Assembly: GCF_002019795.1 (NCBI RefSeq)
Contig: NZ_KV917381.1
Location: forward strand, 2,167,210-2,231,209
DNA: 64,000 nucleotides
DNA from: Bacillus alkalicellulosilyticus
GTDB lineage: Bacteria > Bacillota > Bacilli > Bacillales > Bacillaceae_F
Direction: 5' to 3'
Shown here: in pieces, positions 42,512 through 50,083 of the stretch
Position numbering within the stretch: position 1 is the first letter of the stretch
How the letters are laid out: each line of letters opens with the position of its first letter
Program-made: the position numbers and the translations under genes
Notes under the pieces: generated by a model
What the model saw: only the letters and a program-made list of their open reading frames with translations
Databases searched by the model: none
What the model was told of the DNA's origin: nothing

Positions 42512-43387
42512 TTACCCTTTAAAAGAATATGTCGGTGTTCCTTTAACTCCAGGATTGACTTTAAATACGCCTCCTGAATTTGGGAATTTTTCAAGCTCAC
42601 TTTCAGTCATGCCAACACGTGCTGTCGTCACATACAAATCCATTAAATCAGGTCCAGCAAAAACACAAGAAGTTACATTTAAAGCTGGGATTGAAATCGA
42701 ATTGAGTTGTTCGCCTGTATTGGGATTCCACCTTGAGATTTTGGCTCCTCCCCAATGCGCAATCCAAAGCATGCCCTCAGCATCAATAGTCATTCCATCA
42801 GGCATCCCTTCATCTCCTGAAAAATGAATAATATCGATAGGATTTTGAATCTCAGCGGTGTCCTTGTTAAACTCAAAACGAACGATTTTTTTGGTTGGTG
42901 TATCTATGTAATAAAGATGAGCGTGGTCTAATGACCATGCTAGACCGTTTGATATCGTTACATTTTCTAATTTCTTTGTAATGCGATGGTCATTATCTAA
43001 ACAGTAAAAAGCTCCTTTTCCTGTTCTAGCGTTTTGATCCATTGTTCCTGCCCAAAAACGACCTACTGGATCACATTTTCCATCATTAAAACGATTGTTT
43101 AATAGACTTTGCTCAGGGTCACCGATTAACTCTGATTTGCCAGTTTTCAAGTCTAGTGTATAAAATCCGGTTTCCAACGCAACAACGGCACCACCTACTT
43201 CTCGTGGAACGATAGCTCCCACTTGTTCGTCTAGTTGTACTTCTTTGTTTGTTTTTGAGACAGGCTCATATACGTTTACCTTTTTACTAATGATATCAAC
43301 CCAATACAACACACTATTTTTTTCATCCCAGCTTGGACCTTCTCCAAGTTGAGCTTTTGCATCAATGATTAATTCTACTTCTGACAT
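42512..43387 (-). CDS. SMP-30/gluconolactonase family protein
   Basis: Six-bladed beta-propeller lactonase of 291 aa. Calcium and substrate residues: GEGPSWDEKNSVLYWVD at the start with Glu near residue 16, NRFNDGKCDPVGRFWAGTM near 92-110, and the catalytic Asp region NGLAWSLDHAHLYYIDT and PDGMTIDAEGMLWIAHW. Typical of gluconolactonase/SMP-30 enzymes, which hydrolyse sugar lactones. ATG 43387 after GGGGAG. Possible link to the uronate or galactose genes elsewhere in the window, but they are distant. Confidence 0.88.
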   Translation of the reverse strand: MSEVELIIDAKAQLGEGPSWDEKNSVLYWVDIISKKVNVYEPVSKTNKEVQLDEQVGAIVPREVGGAVVALETGFYTLDLKTGKSELIGDPEQSLLNNRFNDGKCDPVGRFWAGTMDQNARTGKGAFYCLDNDHRITKKLENVTISNGLAWSLDHAHLYYIDTPTKKIVRFEFNKDTAEIQNPIDIIHFSGDEGMPDGMTIDAEGMLWIAHWGGAKISRWNPNTGEQLNSISIPALNVTSCVFAGPDLMDLYVTTARVGMTESELEKFPNSGGVFKVNPGVKGTPTYSFKG

Positions 43388-43544
43388 GAGTGTTCTCCCC
43401 TTTTAAATTGGTATTCTCCCACCTCTGTCAACAGTTATGTAATGAGTGTCATGAGGGGAATTAAACCTTTATAGTATATAATTGGTTATTTCTTTATTGT
43501 ACCATTTATGAAAAGCGATTAATATCACTTCAAATGAAAAAGAA

Positions 43545-43582
43545 ACCGTGACAAAAGGATGGTTTTCACCTTTTGTCACGGT
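43545..43582. terminator. Bidirectional intrinsic terminator
   Basis: Perfect 14-bp stem ACCGTGACAAAAGG / CCTTTTGTCACGGT, 10-nt loop, between the alcohol dehydrogenase stop (43594) and the SMP-30 start; its ACAAAAGG core resembles the second hairpin of the composite repeat. Confidence 0.85.
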
Positions 43583-43593
43583 CTTATACTCGT

Positions 43594-44757
43594 TTATTTT
43601 GCTAATTGTAATATTTGACGAACATCTTCTTCATGTAGTTTTACGAAATTGCCAATAGGCCATCTTTCAGTTGCTTTTTTGGCCATTTCATCAATATGTT
43701 CATCACCGATTTCAACTTCTGATAGCGTAATTGGCATACCAATGGAACTGAAGAATTCTTCCATTTTCCGAATCCCAGCAAGTGCTGTTTTTTCTAAATC
43801 ATTTAAATCTATTTCTACATCCCATACTCTGTTCGCAAATTGAACAAATCGATTAATATCATGTTTGTACACGTATTTCATCCATGCTGGAAAAACAATC
43901 GCAAGTCCTGCTCCATGAGCAATATCATAGATACCGCTGATTTCATGCTCAATGTCATGACTACCCCAATCACCAATTCTACCTGTACTTAACCAGTCAT
44001 TATGTGCAACAGTACCAGCCCAAAGAATTTCTGCTCGCGCATCATAATTTTCAGGTTGTTCTAAAACAGTATGAGCATTGTTAATGATCGCTCGTAATGT
44101 GCCTTCACAAAGTCTGTCTGTAACATCAACGTGCTTTTCATTTGTAAAATAACGCTCTAAAATATGAGCAGTCATATCAGTAATCCCACATGCCGTTTGA
44201 TAAGCGGGCAATGTACATGTAAGAACTGGATTCAGAATTGCAAATCTAGGACGCATAGACGGGTGGCCAACTGCACGCTTATACGCTCCTTCTTCGTTTG
44301 TGATAACAGTACCTTCACTACTTTCACTACCTGCAGCGGGAATTGTTAAGACAACACCTAGCGGGATACTATTAGTTACTTGGGCATCTCCGGTAAAGAA
44401 GTCCCATACATCTCCGTCATAATACACACCAGCAGCGATAGCTTTAGCTGAGTCAATGACACTTCCGCCACCAACGGCTAAAATGAAATCGATTTCTTCT
44501 TGTTTACAAAGGGAAACCCCTTCACGAACCAAGCTCACTCTTGGATTCGGTTTCACACCGCTCAATTCAAAAATTTCTATATTTTGTTCTTGTAATGATG
44601 AAACAATACGTTCGTACAATCCACTTTTCTTAATGCTTCCTCCACCATAATGAAGAAGCAGTTTCTTTCCAAAAATTGCAGATTCTTGTCCAACTAGTAG
44701 TTCTTTTTCTTTTCCGAAGATAATTTTAGTCGCGTTTTGAAATGTAAAGTCTTGCAT
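43594..44757 (-). CDS. Iron-containing alcohol dehydrogenase (YugJ/BdhA-like)
   Basis: NADH- or NADPH-dependent group III alcohol dehydrogenase of 387 aa. The nucleotide-binding motif GGGSVIDSAKAIAAG is near residues 94-108. Iron ligands: Asp and His in GITDMTAHILE (about 196-203) and two His in HEISGIYDIAHGAGLAI (about 262-280). Comparable to B. subtilis YugJ/YugK, butanol dehydrogenase-like. ATG 44757 after GAGGAGA. A cre-like palindrome 49 nt upstream suggests CcpA control. Its physiological aldehyde/alcohol is unknown. Confidence 0.92.
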   Translation of the reverse strand: MQDFTFQNATKIIFGKEKELLVGQESAIFGKKLLLHYGGGSIKKSGLYERIVSSLQEQNIEIFELSGVKPNPRVSLVREGVSLCKQEEIDFILAVGGGSVIDSAKAIAAGVYYDGDVWDFFTGDAQVTNSIPLGVVLTIPAAGSESSEGTVITNEEGAYKRAVGHPSMRPRFAILNPVLTCTLPAYQTACGITDMTAHILERYFTNEKHVDVTDRLCEGTLRAIINNAHTVLEQPENYDARAEILWAGTVAHNDWLSTGRIGDWGSHDIEHEISGIYDIAHGAGLAIVFPAWMKYVYKHDINRFVQFANRVWDVEIDLNDLEKTALAGIRKMEEFFSSIGMPITLSEVEIGDEHIDEMAKKATERWPIGNFVKLHEEDVRQILQLAK

Positions 44758-44805
44758 GCTTATCTCCTCCTCTTTTCATATAGTAAAGTGAAAGAGTGTA
44801 AAAAA

Positions 44806-44817
44806 GCAAGCGCTTGC
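44806..44817. promoter_or_regulatory. Candidate CcpA cre site
   Basis: GCAAGCGCTTGC, a perfect 12-bp palindrome; with flanks TTGCAAGCGCTTGCTT it matches the degenerate cre pattern TG-N-AA-N-CG-N-T..CA. It lies upstream of the alcohol dehydrogenase. Confidence 0.55.
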
Positions 44818-44956
44818 AACTAAGTTCGTTTGAGTAGACTTCAGACACAGTAAGAAATGCCTTAGAAATCGCCTAAGACATCATAATCTCACCTGAGTAC
44901 TATTTAATAAATTGTGCCATTTTCTAGCTTCTTTTTGTTTTTTGGGAGATGTTTTG

Positions 44957-45363
44957 TTATCTACTAAGACGGTTTTCTAAATCTGTAACTACCAATAACC
45001 AAGCTGAATAGTCCTCCGTCTCTTCCCATAATTCCTGTAACTCTGAATCCACTTTTACTCTTGAGACAGCCTTTTTAGCAAGAGGCAGTAATTCTTTTCC
45101 TTCCCCTTTGTGTAGATGTAGCCACTTTTCAAGGTCTTCCACATATGCTGTTTTATTTTTAATTTCTTCACCAGGACTCCCTTGAAGCGCTGATAGGATT
45201 TCAGCAGCGCCAAGTATGCACGATGCTGTCTCTGCCTCTAGTTCTTCATCAAGACCAGCGTTTAATGTTTCTTCGATGAAACCTATCCCATGCTTTCGAG
45301 AAGTTCTTCTTTCCAATCTAATACATCATCATTCTCAAAAATACCATATCCCCATGCTCCCAT
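44957..45363 (-). pseudogene. DUF4259-family gene broken by a one-base deletion
   Basis: ATG 45363 begins MGAWGYGIFENDDVLDWKEE, the typical DUF4259 opening, but this frame stops at TAG 45285 after LLESMG. The remaining conserved part (GIGFIEETLNAGLDEEL onward, to ENRLSR) continues in another frame to 44957. Adding one A to the run in CTCGAAAGCATGGG gives LEKHGIGFIEE and restores one protein of about 135 aa. So the gene carries a single-base deletion in an A-run or there is a sequencing error. Function of DUF4259 is unknown. Confidence 0.85.
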
Positions 45364-45489
45364 TTGACCACTCCTTAAGTATTCTATTTTGTTAGTATAG
45401 CAACGTCGGGAAAATAGTAATAGATTCTTTCACACCGGGACATGAGTCCTGTCTGATTGTGAGTGACAAACACTAAACATTTTAAATTA

Positions 45490-45984
45490 TTATTTTAGCG
45501 ACTCTATAATCAAATGAAACTCTTCTACATCAAGTCCAACAATATAGATACTATAGTATACTTGATATTCGTTATAGGATTGAGACATTAGCGGAATGAA
45601 TTGATAATGAAAAGCGTTTAAGTGTGGAATTTCTTTGTATTCTCCGACAAAGTCTCCTATTATGAGGTATGATTTAAATGGAACGTACTGATAAGGGTCT
45701 TCTCCATCATAAATGTAGTTTTTCAAGGCTTTAATATTTAATGGATTGGAGAGATTATCTTGAATAAACTCAACATATTGAGTGCCATCTTCGTTTTGAT
45801 AACTCAATAGAAGTATCGTTTCATCTAGATTAGCTCTGGATAACTCAAGGCTTGAAGGTATATATGACGGAAGGACAATCTGAAAATCAAGCTTTTCATT
45901 AGCTGACTGAATGGTTTTTTCATGATTTGAACAACCTACGATAGCGAATATCATAATAGCTATGTGTATCAGGTTCCGAGTCAT
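45490..45984 (-). CDS. Hypothetical lipoprotein, 164 aa
   Basis: Lipoprotein candidate with short signal MTRNLIHIAIMIFAIVGC; Cys18 is the likely lipidated residue. Start ATG 45984 is set by AAAGGAGG. The mature domain has PSYIPSSLELSRANLDETILLLSYQ and ends YIVGLDVEEFHLIIESLK, a mixed alpha/beta pattern similar to DUF4367-like domains of anti-sigma-type or lipoproteins (inference). No partner genes are adjacent. Confidence 0.7.
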   Translation of the reverse strand: MTRNLIHIAIMIFAIVGCSNHEKTIQSANEKLDFQIVLPSYIPSSLELSRANLDETILLLSYQNEDGTQYVEFIQDNLSNPLNIKALKNYIYDGEDPYQYVPFKSYLIIGDFVGEYKEIPHLNAFHYQFIPLMSQSYNEYQVYYSIYIVGLDVEEFHLIIESLK

Positions 45985-46190
45985 AATTACCTCCTTTGGA
46001 TCATCTAGTATACATAATAAAATTATAAGAAACCTAAGATGAAGAAAAAATATTTTTTCTTCATTGTTATATTTTATGTGAATCATTTTGAATTACTACT
46101 GAAAACCTTTGTTATTGCGTTTTGAAAGCAATTTTGGATAGTTCTAGTTATAATAAACATGTTAAACGAAAAATACATGAGGTGATTACG

Positions 46191-47201
46191 TTGACCCTAG
46201 ATAACCAGAAAACAGAGCAAGTAAAAGAAATTAGTGCTGATGGATCATTTAAACGCCAAACCAATCGCTTCACAACTCCATTTGGCGACGGACCCGATGA
46301 GTTACCTGTTGAAGCAGGTCGTTATCGCCTCCTTTGGACTGCTGCTTGTCCTTGGGCACATCGTACAGTCATCGTTCGAAATATCCTTGGATTAGACCAA
46401 GTAATCTCTTTAGGTAGGGTGAGTCCTATGAGACCACGACTTCCCCATGTCGATTGGGAATTCTCATTGGATGAAAATGGAGTTGACCCCGTACTTGGAA
46501 TTAAATATGTAAGCGAAATTTATCTTAAAACTGACCCATCCTACTCTGGAAGACCAACTGTACCAGTCATAGTGGATATCAAGAAAAAAGAGGCTGTAAA
46601 TAATGATTATTTTAAGTTAACAAACCACCTCCAAACCGCATGGGTACCGTTTCATAAGAAAAATGCTCCGCAGTTATATCCTAAGGATCTCAGACATGAA
46701 ATTGATGAGCTAAATGATGTTATTTTTCATGATATTAATAACGGTGTTTATAAGTGTGGCTTTGCCCGTTCACAAGAATCGTACGAAAACGCATATGATC
46801 AATTGTTTGCACGACTTGACCAATTCGAAGATAGACTCTCGAAACAGAGGTTTTTATTCGGTGACTTTATTACTGATTCAGATATCCGCTTGTATTCTAC
46901 ATTAGTTCGATTTGATGCGGCCTATTTTGCAGCTTTTCGTACGAACCGTAATTTAATTCGTGAGTTTCCTAATCTTTGGGGTTATGTACGAGACTTGTAT
47001 CAAACTCCTGGTTTTTGTGATACAACAGATTTTGAAGCGATTAAGCAACATTACTTTCTCTCAATCACCATTTTTACAGATAAAGACGAGGTGAAAATTT
47101 TACCAAAAGGGCCGGATGAATCAATTTGGAATACTTCTCATCATAGGGAAAAATTGAGTACTCACAAAGATAAATTTCTAATCTATAAGGAGGAAGATTG
47201 A
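46191..47201 (+). CDS. Glutathionyl-hydroquinone reductase-like protein (ECM4/YqjG family)
   Basis: Thioredoxin-fold omega-class GST relative of 336 aa. The active motif is ACPWAHRTVIVRNILGL, with the Cys near residue 42; the C-terminal helical domain (about 160-320) has FEDRLSKQRFLFGDFITDSDIRLYSTLVRFD. The family reduces glutathionyl hydroquinones. Since many Bacillaceae lack glutathione and use bacillithiol, the physiological thiol may differ (known of the group, not seen here). Start TTG 46191 with GAGGTGA upstream; the upstream ATG 46122 lacks a ribosome binding site. The stop overlaps the next ATG. Confidence 0.85.
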   Translation: MTLDNQKTEQVKEISADGSFKRQTNRFTTPFGDGPDELPVEAGRYRLLWTAACPWAHRTVIVRNILGLDQVISLGRVSPMRPRLPHVDWEFSLDENGVDPVLGIKYVSEIYLKTDPSYSGRPTVPVIVDIKKKEAVNNDYFKLTNHLQTAWVPFHKKNAPQLYPKDLRHEIDELNDVIFHDINNGVYKCGFARSQESYENAYDQLFARLDQFEDRLSKQRFLFGDFITDSDIRLYSTLVRFDAAYFAAFRTNRNLIREFPNLWGYVRDLYQTPGFCDTTDFEAIKQHYFLSITIFTDKDEVKILPKGPDESIWNTSHHREKLSTHKDKFLIYKEED

Positions 47202-47696
47202 TGGTTATTCGTGACGCGATTAAAGGTGAATTACCTTTTATTCGAAAGCAAAGGGTTTTAGCATACCAAGAGTACAGCTCTTTTATTTCGAATAGTCATT
47301 GGAATGGATTAAAACAAATCATTTCTTCCGACTCTGATGAAAAACCAGGGGTTGAAGTGATTGTTTGTGAACTGGATGGGAAAATTGTTGGGAGTGTCGC
47401 TTTGTTTCCTCCTGAAAAAGAGGCATACGAAGGAAAAGTGGATGAACTTCATTACCCTGAAATTCGATTGCTTGCAGTTGACCCAAACGTACGTGGAAAA
47501 GGGGTCGCGTCAAAGCTGATTAATTAATAGAACGAAAAGTAAGGGGTTTGTAGCGATCGGATTACATACAGGAGAGTTCATGGAAAAAGCAATTCAACTC
47601 TATGAACGTCATGGGTTCAAGCGAATTCCAGAGTTTGATTTTGTGCCAGCTGATGATGGAGTCGTTGTAAAAGCATTTCAGCTTTCTTTATCATGA
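47201..47696 (+). pseudogene. GNAT acetyltransferase gene with internal frameshift
   Basis: ATG 47201 overlaps the stop of the preceding gene by one base. The frame gives a GNAT with VEVIVCELDGKIVGSVALFP and the acetyl-CoA loop VDPNVRGKGVASKLIN, then stops at TAA near 47525. The missing C-terminal half (RTKSKGFVAIGLHTGEFMEK...YERHGFKRI...VVVKAFQLSLS) is in another frame up to TGA 47694-47696. A deletion around the ATTAATTAATAG stretch explains the break. A short remnant may still be made, but full GNAT activity is unlikely. Confidence 0.82.
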
Positions 47697-47742
47697 GAGA
47701 GGGGCAAAAGATTATTGCCCCTACCCCTATAGTTTATTCAAA

Positions 47743-48987
47743 TTATTTTAGTTGTTGTAATATATCATTGGTTTTTTGATTAATTTGTTTTATGTTAATG
47801 TCATCCACTACATCATCTGACAGAGAATACTTTGCTTTTAGCGATAGAATTCGATATACACTTTCATTTAAACGTTCTTCTGAGATGACACCTTCTTCTA
47901 CTGCTTGCTGAAGTGATGTGAGAGCCTCTCTTTTATTTGAAGTTCCGTGACAAACTAGAATGATATCACTTCCAGCTAAAACCGATTGGACAGCCGCTTC
48001 TCCGACACTATAGTGATTGACAATGGCACCCATTGTCATATCATCTGTTATGACAACACCATCAAAATTTAGGTCATCTCGCAAAATATTCGAAATAACC
48101 TTCTCTGACATAGACGCCGGGTAGTTTGAATCAATTTTAGGAAGAAGAATATGGGCAATCATCGTCATGTCCGCCTTTTCTTCAATTGCCTTTTGAAAAG
48201 GTACTAGTTCTAGCTTTTCTAATCTTTCAACAGAATGTGTAACAATAGGTAAGCCGACATGTGAATCTACTGATGTGTCACCATGGCCAGGAAAGTGTTT
48301 AATGACTGGAATTACGTTTTGCGATTGTATCCCTTTCATTTGATGAATACCCATTTTAGAAACAACTTCTTCCGTGCTGCCAAACGCTCTGTCACCTATT
48401 ACAGGATTGTTAGGATTACTATTTATATCCAACACAGGGGTCATCGTCATATTTAATCCGAATCCCGCCACTCTTTCTGCGATAGATTCCCCAACGATAA
48501 TGGCTAACTCTTCGCTTCCTGTATCCCCGACGCTTTTACTAGGAGGTAGATTTAGGACTTCAGGAGGCATTCTAGACACTTTCCCACCTTCTTCATCTAA
48601 AGATAGAAATAATGGAATGTCATTTGATTCTTTATTCACTTCCTTTAATTCGTTGGCAAGTGATAGAAGTTGGTTTGCATCCGTTATATTGTTTTTAAAA
48701 AGGATAATTCCTCCTATATGTTCTTCTTGGATCATTTGCTTAGCTTCTGAATTAACTTCGTTTCCATCGATACCTAACATAAGCATTTGCCCTATTTTTT
48801 GTTTTGTTGACATTCCGCTAATCTGTTCATGGATGGCATCTATAAATAGTTCATCCCCAACCACAACACTATTCGTTTCTAGTGATACCTCATCTTCATT
48901 GGAGGACTTTTCCCATTGTTGATACATCGCAAAGCCCCCAATGGAAACTAGTAATGCAAGTCCGATTTTACCTAGCAATGCCATCAT
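47743..48987 (-). CDS. nagZ: Membrane-anchored GH3 beta-N-acetylglucosaminidase (NagZ-like)
   Basis: GH3 enzyme of 414 aa with an N-terminal membrane anchor (about residues 5-22) and catalytic domain after it. Seen: LLLPKIDSNYPASMSEKVI, the NagZ substrate loop VIKHFPGHGDTSVDSHVGLP with the Asp/His acid-base pair near 230-245, and the nucleophile Asp in VVITDDMTMGAI near 318. Likely removes GlcNAc from muropeptides or cell-wall fragments, outside the membrane. A GlcNAc PTS gene lies 5.8 kb away. ATG 48987 (two adjacent ATG) after AGGTG. Confidence 0.88.
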   Translation of the reverse strand: MMALLGKIGLALLVSIGGFAMYQQWEKSSNEDEVSLETNSVVVGDELFIDAIHEQISGMSTKQKIGQMLMLGIDGNEVNSEAKQMIQEEHIGGIILFKNNITDANQLLSLANELKEVNKESNDIPLFLSLDEEGGKVSRMPPEVLNLPPSKSVGDTGSEELAIIVGESIAERVAGFGLNMTMTPVLDINSNPNNPVIGDRAFGSTEEVVSKMGIHQMKGIQSQNVIPVIKHFPGHGDTSVDSHVGLPIVTHSVERLEKLELVPFQKAIEEKADMTMIAHILLPKIDSNYPASMSEKVISNILRDDLNFDGVVITDDMTMGAIVNHYSVGEAAVQSVLAGSDIILVCHGTSNKREALTSLQQAVEEGVISEERLNESVYRILSLKAKYSLSDDVVDDINIKQINQKTNDILQQLK

Positions 48988-49136
48988 AAAAACACCTACT
49001 TATAAAAATTGGATTACAATCGTTGTGAGATTGTACTTGTCCCAATAGTTTATTCAGCAAAAAAAGAATCTATTAACACTTTTTTAATTAGAAGATGATA
49101 TCGTTCTTTTTACGTGGATGGCTCTTCGTAAAAAAA

Positions 49137-49170
49137 CAGGGACAAAGGTTGTAGTTACCTTCTGTCCCTG
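49137..49170 (-). terminator. Intrinsic terminator after nuclease gene
   Basis: CAGGGACAGAAGGT / ACCTTTGTCCCTG stem with one bulge, followed by seven T on the minus strand, 7 nt past the stop of 49177-49890. Confidence 0.88.
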
Positions 49171-49176
49171 CCCTGT

Positions 49177-49890
49177 TCATTTATACATGCCTACTTTATC
49201 TTTTTTCGCTTTTTTCATAGCATCTCGTATTTTTTTCTCGTATTTATAATCACCATAATCATAAAAACCTTTAACTAACCCTGCTTTAGTAATTTGTTCT
49301 TGCAGTAATTTATCATCGACATGAACCCAAGCAAGTAAGCGGTCATACTTATCATATACATCTTTTCCATCGGTTTCTAACACGATCTTACTGGCTTTCT
49401 TCAGGCGTTTGCATGTAAACTCACTTGCTTCTTTCCCGAACTTTTCTACCTTTTTGGTACTTTCGGGAGTGTCAATAAACAGAAAACGAGTACTATGCGT
49501 TTTTCCATTTACTTTAAACTTAGCTGTATCGCCATCAATACATGACACAAGTGTTGCCGTGTATTTTTTATTCAAAGCAATTTTACCGGACTTCGGTGTT
49601 GATGATTTAGAATTTGAAAACGTGTAGCCTTCGGTATCAATCTTTTTAGCAGTTAGTGTATCCTTGCATTTGTTCGAGCTATGCTTTTTAACTAATTGAA
49701 CAAGTTCTTCTTTGTTTTTCGCTGTTTTAGCTAGGTCTGTTGGTTTATGTAACAAATAGGTACAATCCGCGTTGCGGAAGTGTCCACCCAACTTATCCAA
49801 AGAACCTCTGTGTGCTTCTGTTACTGTTGAAAATGTTGATAATACCATAATGATAATAATAAAGAATAATAGTCCACTATACTTTTTCAT
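49177..49890 (-). CDS. Secreted thermonuclease (SNase-domain) protein
   Basis: Secreted nuclease of 237 aa. Signal peptide about residues 1-26 (ends TVTEA|H). A short N-terminal segment HRGSLDKLGGHFRNADCTYLLHK resembles the YHYH-like segments of secreted Bacillus nucleases. The SNase domain (about 100-235) has TLVSCIDGDTAKF, TRFLFIDTPESTKK, with the catalytic Asp and Arg, and VDDKLLQEQITKAGLV. Starts at ATG 49890 after GAGGT. Ca-dependent hydrolysis of DNA and RNA outside the cell is expected. Confidence 0.88.
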   Translation of the reverse strand: MKKYSGLLFFIIIIMVLSTFSTVTEAHRGSLDKLGGHFRNADCTYLLHKPTDLAKTAKNKEELVQLVKKHSSNKCKDTLTAKKIDTEGYTFSNSKSSTPKSGKIALNKKYTATLVSCIDGDTAKFKVNGKTHSTRFLFIDTPESTKKVEKFGKEASEFTCKRLKKASKIVLETDGKDVYDKYDRLLAWVHVDDKLLQEQITKAGLVKGFYDYGDYKYEKKIRDAMKKAKKDKVGMYK

Positions 49891-50083
49891 ATATGACCTC
49901 CATTTTACCTATAACTATAGTATGAATATAACACAAATAACTTGAAAGTAAAGTGAATTTTACTAAAAATTAGGATGAAATCGCCCGTCTTTTTAATCTA
50001 ATTTCCTATAACATCCTCTATCTATTCTAGTGATTTCTGATAGTATTAAAATTACATAGTATTTTACATCTAGGAGGATTATC

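Noticed and set aside
42415-42600. N-terminal extension of the 119-aa membrane protein
   Set aside because: It overlaps the end of the SMP-30 gene, passes through the 25-bp palindrome, and a good ribosome binding site precedes GTG 42414.
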